Positions 35,405 to 43,337 of a DNA stretch of 64,000 bases are shown in pieces. A model generated the notes under the pieces. The model was given only the letters and a program-made list of their open reading frames with translations, had not been told where the DNA came from and made no database searches. Location: the NCBI GenBank assembly GCA_937982665.1, contig CALJLD010000003.1:1-64000 (forward strand), read 5' to 3'. Numbering within the stretch: position 1 is the first letter of the stretch; each line of letters opens with the position of its first letter. The position numbers were made by a program, and so were the translations under genes. The DNA is from an uncultured Planctomycetales bacterium. Lineage in GTDB: Bacteria; Planctomycetota; Planctomycetia; Pirellulales; S012-138.

Positions 35405-37191
35405 TCGGCACCGCAGTTCCACGTCGACTGGGCGACTTATTAACCGAGAAAGGCTATCTCTCGGTTGAAGAGTTGCAGTCCGCGCTGGCCAAGCAGCGGT
35501 TGCCTGGCTTTGCGGACAAACTGCTTGGTGAGATCCTCGTCGAAACCGAACTCTGCTCGGAAGAGCAGATCATGGAATGTCTGGCTGAAGAATATGGCCT
35601 GCCATTCGCGCGACTCGATCAGCGAATTTGCGACGCCAGCTGCAACGACGTACTCCCGCGCGAATACATTGACGCGAACCTCGTGCTCCCGCTGTTCGTC
35701 GTCCGCGGCAAACTGACCATCGCGGTAGCGGAGATTTCCAATCTCTTCTTGATCGACGAAATCGCCAGCTTGACCGAGTTGGAAGTGCAGGTCGTCGCCG
35801 CGACGACGCGCGACATCCGTCGAATGTTGACGTCGCTACCCAACTCCAAGGTGTTTGTCATTGATGACATCATCGAGGACGCGGAAACGGCCGACGTGTT
35901 GCTGATCGAAGATACGATCGAAGACATCGGCGACATGGAAGAAATCGCCGGTCAATCGCCGGTCATTCGTCTTGTCAACTACATCATTCATTCCGCAGTC
36001 AAAGCCGGAGCGAGTGATATTCACATTGAACCAGCGGAACGCTGCCTGCGCATTCGCAATCGCATCGATGGGCGATTGTACAAATCGCTTGAAGTTCCCA
36101 AGCACCTGGTCAACGCTGTGACCAGCCGCGTCAAAATCATGGCGTCCATGGACATTAGCGAGCGGCGGTTGCCCCAGGATGGGCGAATTCACGTATTGCT
36201 TGAAGGTCGCAAGATCGACTTGCGTGTCAGCACGTTCCCAAGCAGTCGTGGCGAAAAGACGGCCATCCGTGTTTTGGATACCAGAAGCGTCTCGCTGAAC
36301 CTTGAGGACCTGGGCTTCGCGGAAGATGTGCTGAACCACTTTCAGAAAGAGATTCGTGCTCCCAACGGGATTGTGCTCGTCACAGGTCCAACCGGCAGCG
36401 GAAAGTCAACCACGCTCTACGCTGCGCTCAATAGCATCGCGACGATGGAGAACAACGTCTGCACGGTCGAAGATCCAATCGAATACAAGCTGCCGCTTAT
36501 CAACCAGTTTCAAGTCCAAGAGAAACTGAAGCTCACATTCTCAAAAGCCTTGCGGACGCTTCTCCGGCAAGACCCTGACATCATCATGGTCGGAGAAATC
36601 CGCGATGAGGACACAGTCCGTACTGCCATTCAAGCGGCACTGACAGGCCATTTGGTGCTCAGCACGCTGCACACCAACGACGCCTGCAGCGCGGTAACGC
36701 GGTTATTGAACATGGGTATTGAGCCATACCTGGTTGGTGCCGCGCTCAACGCGGTGCTGGCACAGCGATTGGTGCGACGGATTTGCCCGTCTTGTCGCCA
36801 GGCCTATGAACCGGCGCGGGCGGTTCGCAAAGCTGTGCAGAGGATGGGTTACGAGATCGACTCGTTCTACAAGGGCGTCGGCTGCCGCCGTTGTCGGAAT
36901 ACAGGCTATCGCGGGCGAATTGGCATTCACGAGTTCTTGCTTCTTAATGATCGCATTCGCGATGCGATTGCCGCGCAGGCCTCCGTGCAGGAGATCCGCC
37001 GTCTGGCGATGGACAACGGGATGATCACGCTCCGTCATGATGGATTCCGCAAGGTGCGAGAAGGCATCACCACCGTGGAAGAAGTGCTGCATGCTGCTGG
37101 CGAGTCCGCGGATATCTTCGCTGCCGAGATGGCGGAGCGGCCAGGAGATGATCCAGGCCAGGACCAGGCTGAAACTGCTGCAAATGCTTAA
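35401..37191 (+). CDS. pilB: Type IV pilus or type II secretion assembly ATPase (PilB/GspE)
   Basis: The 596-residue cytoplasmic hexameric ATPase powers pilin polymerisation. It has an N-terminal MshEN/GspE_N domain (about 5-145; GDLLTEKGYLSVEELQSAL, LGEILVETELCSEEQI), a central Ile/Asp-rich spacer, and the ATPase core with SDIHIEP (205-211), Walker A GPTGSGKS (329-336), the Asp box, Walker B (DPDIIMVGEIRDEDT) and the His box HLVLSTLHTND. A tetra-Cys zinc motif (CPSC and CRRC) near 460-500 is typical of PilB/GspE and not of PilT. It overlaps the STAS gene by 4 bases and precedes pilC. Confidence 0.95.
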   Translation: MIGTAVPRRLGDLLTEKGYLSVEELQSALAKQRLPGFADKLLGEILVETELCSEEQIMECLAEEYGLPFARLDQRICDASCNDVLPREYIDANLVLPLFVVRGKLTIAVAEISNLFLIDEIASLTELEVQVVAATTRDIRRMLTSLPNSKVFVIDDIIEDAETADVLLIEDTIEDIGDMEEIAGQSPVIRLVNYIIHSAVKAGASDIHIEPAERCLRIRNRIDGRLYKSLEVPKHLVNAVTSRVKIMASMDISERRLPQDGRIHVLLEGRKIDLRVSTFPSSRGEKTAIRVLDTRSVSLNLEDLGFAEDVLNHFQKEIRAPNGIVLVTGPTGSGKSTTLYAALNSIATMENNVCTVEDPIEYKLPLINQFQVQEKLKLTFSKALRTLLRQDPDIIMVGEIRDEDTVRTAIQAALTGHLVLSTLHTNDACSAVTRLLNMGIEPYLVGAALNAVLAQRLVRRICPSCRQAYEPARAVRKAVQRMGYEIDSFYKGVGCRRCRNTGYRGRIGIHEFLLLNDRIRDAIAAQASVQEIRRLAMDNGMITLRHDGFRKVREGITTVEEVLHAAGESADIFAAEMAERPGDDPGQDQAETAANA

Positions 37192-37202
37192 GGAAAACAA
37201 GT

Positions 37203-38417
37203 ATGTCACAAGCACATTTAGCACAGCAGGCTGGCGGCTCCGGCGATCAACAGCGATTCGCCACGCCTGGAGCGAATTCTCATGCGGCTTCCGCCAATTG
37301 GCCGAGTGAGGATGTCGATCTGCACGGATTCAATATTGGAGATGACCGCGGCGAGCAGGGTTTGGCTTTGTTCGCACGCCGGATTCGCAAGACCGATGTC
37401 CTTTACGCCACCAACCAACTGGCGGTGATGGTTGAGACCGGAGTCACTCTGGCTGAAGCGCTCTCCGCCATTATCGAGCAGGAAGAGAACCCCACTTTCC
37501 GCCAGGTGTTGTCACAAATCCGTCGCGAAGTCGAATCGGGTAATGACTTCTCCGCGGCTCTCGCCGAGTATCCCAAAGTCTTTGATCACACTTACATCAG
37601 TTTGATTCGCGCTAGCGAAGCAACCGGTATGCTGGGCGAGATGCTGCACCGCATCTCCAACCACCTCCGCAAAGAGATTGAGGCACGGCGAAAAGTTCGC
37701 GCGGCAATGATCTATCCATGCGTGATGTTCACCATGGCCGTCGGTGTCACTGTCTTTCTGCTCACATTCGTGCTGCCGAAGTTCATGCCGTTGTTCGAGG
37801 CTCGCGGCGTCAATCTGCCGATTCCCACAAAGGTCATGCTCGCCGTTTCTCACGCCTTCGTCGATTATTGGCCGTGGTGGATTGCCAGCGCGGTCGGATT
37901 GATCGTTGGGTTCTTTGTCGCTCGCAAAACAGAACCGGGCGGCCGGATGTGGGACACGGTTAAACTCAAACTGCCAATTGTTGGCCGCGCGATTCAAAAA
38001 ATTGTCTTGAGCCGAAGCGTGCGAACTCTCGGCGTCATGGTCCAGGCAGGCGTTCCAGTTTTGGAAGCCCTCAAGCTGACATCGCAAATCGCTGGTAACC
38101 GGTTATACGAAGAGACCTGGCTCCGCGTCATTGACGACGTCACCGCCGGTAAGGAAATTCACACGGCGCTGCTGGGAAGCCCTCTGTTCCCATCTACGCT
38201 GGTGCGCATGATCGCTTCTGGCGAAGAAACTGGAAAGCTGGATCAGGTGCTGCAACGCGTGAGCGACTACTACGATCAAGAAGTCGAGACTGCCGTCAAA
38301 GCGGCAACAGGGTTGATCGAGCCGATCATGATCGGAGTCATGGGCGTGATCGTAGGCGGAATTGGCCTGGGCCTGTTACTCCCCATCTTCTCCTTGAGCA
38401 GCGCGGCTGGTCATTAG
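37203..38417 (+). CDS. pilC: Type IV pilus inner-membrane platform protein (PilC/GspF)
   Basis: The 404-residue product has two GspF domains (about 65-190 and 265-390), each with the cytoplasmic helical bundle and conserved EQEENPTFRQVLSQIRREVESG-type helices, with three membrane helices (VMFTMAVGVTVFLLTFVLP; WWIASAVGLIVGFFV; IEPIMIGVMGVIVGGIGLGLLLP). This is the platform on which PilB acts. The N-terminal 60 residues are Gln/Gly-rich and variable, so a later start is possible. It lies 11 bases after pilB and is the last gene of the locus. Confidence 0.93.
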   Translation: MSQAHLAQQAGGSGDQQRFATPGANSHAASANWPSEDVDLHGFNIGDDRGEQGLALFARRIRKTDVLYATNQLAVMVETGVTLAEALSAIIEQEENPTFRQVLSQIRREVESGNDFSAALAEYPKVFDHTYISLIRASEATGMLGEMLHRISNHLRKEIEARRKVRAAMIYPCVMFTMAVGVTVFLLTFVLPKFMPLFEARGVNLPIPTKVMLAVSHAFVDYWPWWIASAVGLIVGFFVARKTEPGGRMWDTVKLKLPIVGRAIQKIVLSRSVRTLGVMVQAGVPVLEALKLTSQIAGNRLYEETWLRVIDDVTAGKEIHTALLGSPLFPSTLVRMIASGEETGKLDQVLQRVSDYYDQEVETAVKAATGLIEPIMIGVMGVIVGGIGLGLLLPIFSLSSAAGH

Positions 38418-38879
38418 CATCGATTGCTGATGAACCTCAACGCGACCGTTGCTTTGTCAGACAGCGCGCAAGCGTACAGCGCAGTGTGCTCGTCAAACTG
38501 GGCGCGGCAAACTGCAAGGTCTTGAGAGCGAGAATCAGCACGCCGCCGATTTTTTCTGCGAATCACCGCGGCGGACCGGTTCTTGCTCGCACACGCAGCA
38601 ATTTCCCTAGCGCGCACGCCGCAAATATCACATGAATTGTCGAGTTGTGGCATACAGGCATGAACGGTGTATTTCGCGCTAGCGCGCCCGGCGACTCGAT
38701 GATTCCAAGAAACTTGACCGGCGCGGTTTCAATGTATCCGCCTCAAGGCTTCATGCTGCGCTTGCTGTGCGTGGCCTTGGCGGTCGGGTGCGCAGGCACA
38801 GAACTTAGGCCATCATTGCGGTTGGATCACTCGCCACGCGAGTGCTGCTCGACGCTTTGGCTTTCCCACGGCGAACAAC
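38418..38879. other. Intergenic region between the pilus locus and the glycan operon
   Basis: These 462 bases lie between two convergent gene sets. I see no RNA gene, clear terminator or supported gene. A plus-strand frame (38645-38956) has a lipoprotein-like stretch (MLRLLCVALAVGCAG) but overlaps the glycosyltransferase gene end and has no family features. A 10-bp palindrome GCGCTAGCGC is at 38676-38685. Confidence 0.5.
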
Positions 38880-40250
38880 CTACGCGGCGCGGTTGGCCTC
38901 TGGCTGTGCTCCAGGTTCGTCGACACACTCAATCGCTGTTTCAAAAAGCGACTTGAGCGAACAGCGCTGCCGCACGCAATCGTACATCCATGCGGAGATC
39001 TCTTGGCGCTCCGTTGGACGAGTCAGGAAGTAATCGATCTTCTCGTTCAGCTCATCAACGTTGTCATACATGATTTGCTGAGCGCCAGCGCCAAACAGTC
39101 GCTGGAGATCCTTCTTGCGGTCGCACAGGGCGAAGCCACCACTGGCTACGCAATCGATGAACTTGGACGGCGTTCCTTCGTGGATCAAACCGTTGCTGAC
39201 GCAGACGTTGATCTTGGATCCGGCATACACGCCAGGCAACTCATCAAAATGATGGGCTTCGCCGGCGAACTTGAGGTTCGGATAACGCGAGAGTAATTCC
39301 CGGCTGGCTGGATCGGCAAACAGACCGAACAAGCTGACAGGCTGCTTGATGCCGCCCAGGACGGACAACCTGGCGAGCGAGTTGATCGCCGACGCCGACA
39401 TCAGTCGGTAGAGATCAAAGAAAGCTGCGAAGTCCAGCTGTTGATCCTGTATGGCGGTCGCTAACAAATCCCAAGTCGACTTGTGAAGTTGGTTTGCTTT
39501 GGTAGCACAGATGTTTTCGATCAAGCTGCGCGATTTCGCTTCTTGATAACGCGGATCATCTTCCAACAGCTTCAAGTAAATATTGCCCACGAAGCTGACG
39601 TCCGCTTTGGCCGGCATGCTGCTTGCTTTCGCGCCAGCATCCAGGAATGCTTTGTACGTGGCGACGGGATGCCAGCGAACTCGCGCCGCATCGACGATCC
39701 CCAGCCCATGCAGCATGGCCACCTGGCCGCTGTCCCAAGCGATGTGCTTGAGATTCGGATGTCGCATCAGTTCGCCGAACCACGGCGGCGGAGCTGGGAC
39801 GCCAGACGAGTTTGCGTCCTGCTCAGATGACTTCGCATAGCGTGCGCACTGCCGGCGCGCGCGAAATCGCGCGAACAGCGAATTGCCGAACACGGCTTCG
39901 CGACTTCCGCCCCAGCCATTGGGTTTCGGCTCAAAGAACGTGGTCACCGCCCAGAGCGGATCATCCCACAAACAAATGAGCGGAATGCCCTGGTTCAACA
40001 GTTCTGGAAGATCAACCAAGGCCAACAGCAGATAATTGAAGTTGGCCGAGAGCATGGCGTCCGGCTTGGCCGCGCGAATCTTTCGCAGCATGCCGGCGGG
40101 ATCTTCCGTGACTTCGGAAAGCCGCACCTGCATGACCTCCACATCGAGCGATTCCAGCACCTGAACCATCTCGCGCAGCCGCAGCAGCATCAACGTTTCC
40201 CAAGGTCCGGAAAATCCGTCGTTGCAGAAGAAAACAAAACGGCGTTTCAT
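38880..40250 (-). CDS. CgeB-like glycosyltransferase
   Basis: The 456-residue product begins with a Rossmann-like strand KRRFVFFCNDGFSGPWE and a segment AKPDAMLSANFNYLLL. The C-terminal half has the DUF3880/Glyco_trans_1_2 pattern: YPNLKFAGEAHHFDELPGVY, INVCVSNGLIHEGTPSKFIDCVASGGFALCD, LFGAGAQQIMYDNVDEL and a final helix. Such proteins (CgeB, spore maturation-like) are GT-B transferases that glycosylate surface components. It is the last gene of the minus-strand operon and lies 32 bases after the aminotransferase gene. The substrate is unknown. Confidence 0.75.
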   Translation of the reverse strand: MKRRFVFFCNDGFSGPWETLMLLRLREMVQVLESLDVEVMQVRLSEVTEDPAGMLRKIRAAKPDAMLSANFNYLLLALVDLPELLNQGIPLICLWDDPLWAVTTFFEPKPNGWGGSREAVFGNSLFARFRARRQCARYAKSSEQDANSSGVPAPPPWFGELMRHPNLKHIAWDSGQVAMLHGLGIVDAARVRWHPVATYKAFLDAGAKASSMPAKADVSFVGNIYLKLLEDDPRYQEAKSRSLIENICATKANQLHKSTWDLLATAIQDQQLDFAAFFDLYRLMSASAINSLARLSVLGGIKQPVSLFGLFADPASRELLSRYPNLKFAGEAHHFDELPGVYAGSKINVCVSNGLIHEGTPSKFIDCVASGGFALCDRKKDLQRLFGAGAQQIMYDNVDELNEKIDYFLTRPTERQEISAWMYDCVRQRCSLKSLFETAIECVDEPGAQPEANRAA

Positions 40251-40282
40251 CGGACACCTTCCTTGGTCATTGTCCGGCGCGC

Positions 40283-41452
40283 TTAGGCCGCCTGATCTCG
40301 TTGTTCGTCACGAACATCGTGGTCGCTGAGAATCTTGTCCAGCGTTGCGACCACACGATCAACGTCCGCCAATTCCATGCGCGGGTAGAACGGCAGCGAA
40401 ATGGTTTGGCTGCCAATCCGCTCGGCGATGGGAAACTCACCGCCAACGAATCCAAACCGCTCTTTGAAATAAGTCAGCAAGTGAATCGCGCGATAGTTGA
40501 TAGTGACGCCGATCCCCCGCGCCTGCAGTTCCAGGAGAATATCGTCGCGATGTTCGGCAGGAACCCAAACGGTTTGCAAGTGTCGAGCGTGTTTCACGCC
40601 TGGCAAATCGCGTGGGCCGGCGACGCCAATCTCGTTGAGCCGCTGCTGGTAATGTTGAGCCAGGCGTTCGCGGCGCTCCCAATTCTCTTCCAGGCGATCC
40701 AACTGCGGACGCAGGAGGGCTGCCTGAAGGTTGTCCATGTTGTACTTCCAACCGAAGCTGACCATGTCCCAATGCGTGTAGCCTTCGCGAGCGCGATCGG
40801 CCGCGTTCTTGGTCATGCCATGCAGGCGGAGAAGTTTGAGTCGATCGGCCAATGCGTCGTCGTTGGTGGCGATCGCGCCCCCTTCGCCACAGGTCAGGTT
40901 CTTCGTGGCGTAGAAAGAGAAGCAAGCGGCTTCCGCGATGCCTGCCGGGCCGGAACCATCTCGCTGCCCTTCCACACAATGGGCCGCGTCTTCAATCAGT
41001 TTGAGATTGTGTTCGTCCGCGAGATTGCGCAGCGTTCGCATGTCACACATCTGCCCATAAAGATGGACAGGCATGATCGCTTTGGTGCGGGGCGTGATCG
41101 CGGCGGCGACTTTGGAGACATCGAGATTGCCGGTCTCTGGTTCGACGTCCACAAAGACGGGAATCGCCCCAGCTTGGATGATGGCCGTGGCCGTGGCGAT
41201 GAACGTCAGCGGTGTGGTGATGACCTCGTCACCGGGTCCAATGCCCAGGCCTTCCAGCGAGATGTGGAGTGCGGCCGTGCAACTGGTCACGGCGACAACA
41301 CGTTTGCAGCCGAGATAGTCCGCCAGTTCCTGTTCAAAAGCGGCAACCGTTTCGCCGGTCGTGAGAATCGGATCGCCCAACGCCTGGGTTATCGCTTGAA
41401 TCTCAGCGGGGCCGAGGTCGTGACGGTAGAACGGGATGGGCGTGGGTTTCAT
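40283..41452 (-). CDS. DegT/DnrJ/EryC1 family sugar aminotransferase
   Basis: The 389-residue PLP enzyme transaminates a nucleotide-linked keto-sugar. It has the N-terminal segment TTGETVAAFEQELADYLGCK, the TSCTAALH cofactor loop (57-64), the conserved ED pair near D155 and H158 (LIEDAAHCVEG) and the PLP Lys in SFYATKNLTCGEGGA (K184). The length and motifs fit the ArnB/PseC-like group. The sugar product would be a 4-amino-4,6-dideoxy sugar if its substrate comes from the upstream dehydratase gene, which is an inference. A 28-bp inverted repeat separates the two genes. Confidence 0.92.
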   Translation of the reverse strand: MKPTPIPFYRHDLGPAEIQAITQALGDPILTTGETVAAFEQELADYLGCKRVVAVTSCTAALHISLEGLGIGPGDEVITTPLTFIATATAIIQAGAIPVFVDVEPETGNLDVSKVAAAITPRTKAIMPVHLYGQMCDMRTLRNLADEHNLKLIEDAAHCVEGQRDGSGPAGIAEAACFSFYATKNLTCGEGGAIATNDDALADRLKLLRLHGMTKNAADRAREGYTHWDMVSFGWKYNMDNLQAALLRPQLDRLEENWERRERLAQHYQQRLNEIGVAGPRDLPGVKHARHLQTVWVPAEHRDDILLELQARGIGVTINYRAIHLLTYFKERFGFVGGEFPIAERIGSQTISLPFYPRMELADVDRVVATLDKILSDHDVRDEQRDQAA

Positions 41453-41487
41453 GCGGTTGATAGTGTGAGCGAGTTCTCGCCGACGTT

Positions 41488-41558
41488 CGTCATTCCCGCG
41501 CAGGCGGGAATCCAGTCAACATTGGCCTCCCTGGATTCCCGCCTGCGCGGGCATGACG
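41488..41558. repeat. 28-bp inverted repeat hairpin
   Basis: Left arm 41488-41515 and right arm 41531-41558 match in 27 of 28 positions as an inverted repeat around a 15-base loop. Each arm also contains its own smaller palindrome CCCGCGCAGGCGGG. It lies in the only sizeable gap inside the glycan operon. The arm sequence, with ATTCCCGC and GGGAATCCAG, resembles a dispersed repeat I recall from several proteobacterial genomes. Confidence 0.8.
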
Positions 41559-41598
41559 GGAACTTGTGCGTCCTGGCAAAGGAATGACGGAGACGGAT

Positions 41599-42630
41599 CT
41601 ACGCCGCCTTGCGATGGGCGGGAGCGGGCGGTGCCGGCGTATCACGGGTCCACAATTGATGCTGCCAGCGCGCCGGGTTGTTGACGTACCACTCGATGGT
41701 TTGTTGCAACGCGTCTTCAAACGATGTGCTTGGGTTCCAGCCAATCAAGCGCTCGGCCTTGGCACAATCGGCCGTATGGCGAAAGACCTGGCCGGGGCGA
41801 TCGCCCACGCAGTTGATCAGGCTCTTGGGTTTGTCGAGCGCTTCCAACACGGCGTGAGCAATCTCCAGCACGCTTAAGTGCGATTGCGCGCCCAGGTTAA
41901 TGGCTTCACCGGCGACCTGGTTGATGTCGCAGTGCAAAATCTTGTCGAGCCCCTGGCACGTATCGCGCACGAACGTGAAATCGCGCATGGCTTCACCACG
42001 CCCATGTACCGGCAAGCTCTCACCGGAGAGCGCGTTGGTGATGAACCGTGGGATGACTTTTTCGATGTGCTGCTTCGGCCCGAACTGATTGAAGGGGCGA
42101 ATGATGACCGCCGGCAAATCGTACGTGCACCAATACGAATAGACCAAACGGTCGGCGCCGGCCTTCGCGCTGGCGTAAGGGCTCATCGGCAGCAGCGGAT
42201 GATCTTCGTCCATGCGAACCGATTGGGCGCTGCCGTAGACTTCGGAAGTCGAAATGTGAATGAAGCGTTCGACCGTGTCCTGATGCTTCAAGATGGCGTT
42301 GGCGACAACTTGCGTACCCAGCACATCCGTCTGGAAGAACTGGTAGTTGTCGTAGATGGAGCGCGTGACGTGCGATTCCGCGGCGAAGTGCACAACCATG
42401 TCGGAGCGCGCTACGAGCGTTTCGACCATCGCGGCGTTGCAGACGTTGCCGTACCAGAACTCCAGTCGCCCACCGCTCTCGCGATAGTCGACCGGCAGGT
42501 TTTCAACGTTGCCGGCATAGGTCAACGTATCCAACACCAGCAGCCGGTAATCCGGATACTTGTTGTAGAGGTAATCGACAAAGTTACTGCCGATGAAGCC
42601 TGCACCGCCGGTGATCAATAGCGTCTTCAT
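41599..42630 (-). CDS. dTDP-glucose 4,6-dehydratase-like SDR protein
   Basis: The 343-residue product is an extended short-chain dehydrogenase: NAD loop GGAGFIGS (8-15), DTLTYAGNVENL as in RmlB, HFAAESHVTRSI, the catalytic YxxxK (Y152, K156) and the RPFNQFGP motif. The overall match to dTDP-glucose 4,6-dehydratase is strong. RmlB, however, has a catalytic Thr-Asp-Glu triad; here the site reads T128-S129-E130 (STSEVYG), so the Asp is Ser, as in some GDP-mannose dehydratases and UDP-sugar SDRs. The sugar substrate is therefore uncertain. The ATG at 42628-42630 overlaps the end of the WbqC gene by 4 bases (ATGA). Confidence 0.85.
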   Translation of the reverse strand: MKTLLITGGAGFIGSNFVDYLYNKYPDYRLLVLDTLTYAGNVENLPVDYRESGGRLEFWYGNVCNAAMVETLVARSDMVVHFAAESHVTRSIYDNYQFFQTDVLGTQVVANAILKHQDTVERFIHISTSEVYGSAQSVRMDEDHPLLPMSPYASAKAGADRLVYSYWCTYDLPAVIIRPFNQFGPKQHIEKVIPRFITNALSGESLPVHGRGEAMRDFTFVRDTCQGLDKILHCDINQVAGEAINLGAQSHLSVLEIAHAVLEALDKPKSLINCVGDRPGQVFRHTADCAKAERLIGWNPSTSFEDALQQTIEWYVNNPARWQHQLWTRDTPAPPAPAHRKAA

Positions 42631-43331
42631 GTACAAAGAATCTCCAGGCTGTGAGGTCCGCAGTTGAGCAACAGGTCGAGAATCGACAGGTGCGAGACAA
42701 AGGGTCCGTGCAACTGCCGATACTCCGGATGGTGGTAGTCTTGATACTCCAGCGTGATGCCATGCTGGGCAAAAACCGTTTCGTCGATGTAGTCTCGTCC
42801 GGCGGCGCCTTCAAAGAAGTGATTGGCGCCAATGGCCTGGCAAATGTTGACCAGACGCTCCGTGGCGCGCCCCTCTGTGTTGAGCTCAGAGGAAAGTACG
42901 ATCCTTCGTTTCAGCCCCAGCCGCGCAAGGACTTCCTGCAGTGCAAAGACATTCAAGTCCAGCAGGAAGTCCCACTCCGTTTCGAATATCTTGTGCAGCA
43001 AGTCCTCATGTTCTGAGAAGCATGCCGCTTTGGAATAGCTTTGTTTGACGGTGGCCAGTTGTTTGCGCGACCAGTTGCGCGAGTTGTCAACGCGGACCTC
43101 GCGAATGATTGCACCCAGCGCACCTTTGGTTTGCACCGGGACGGTCAGCCACTTCACTCCGGCTGCTGTCTTGATCCGGTTGCGATTTCGCCACGAGTTC
43201 TTATCAAACTGGGCATCGTCATACAAGACGAAGGTGTCCGACCGGTGAATCTGCGCAATGTAGCCCAGCCAAGGCAGGAAGCTTGGTTGGAGAATGCCGG
43301 CGATATGTGTCTTGCTATCAACCGTGGACAT
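42627..43331 (-). CDS. WbqC family protein
   Basis: The 234-residue product matches WbqC: IAGILQPSFLPWLGYIAQIHRSDTFVLYDDAQF near the N-terminus, then WRNRNRIKT, LTVPVQTKG, and the late QHGITLEYQDYHHPEY. WbqC proteins occur in O-antigen and surface polysaccharide clusters and probably act as acyl- or amino-acyl transferases on sugars, but the chemistry is not settled. Its position between AsnB and a sugar dehydratase in an overlapping operon is typical. Confidence 0.88.
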   Translation of the reverse strand: MSTVDSKTHIAGILQPSFLPWLGYIAQIHRSDTFVLYDDAQFDKNSWRNRNRIKTAAGVKWLTVPVQTKGALGAIIREVRVDNSRNWSRKQLATVKQSYSKAACFSEHEDLLHKIFETEWDFLLDLNVFALQEVLARLGLKRRIVLSSELNTEGRATERLVNICQAIGANHFFEGAAGRDYIDETVFAQHGITLEYQDYHHPEYRQLHGPFVSHLSILDLLLNCGPHSLEILCT

Positions 43332-43337
43332 GATGCG

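Noticed and set aside
38645..38956. A small lipoprotein gene
   Set aside because: The signal-like stretch is internal to the frame, no ribosome site is visible, and it overlaps the end of the glycosyltransferase gene.
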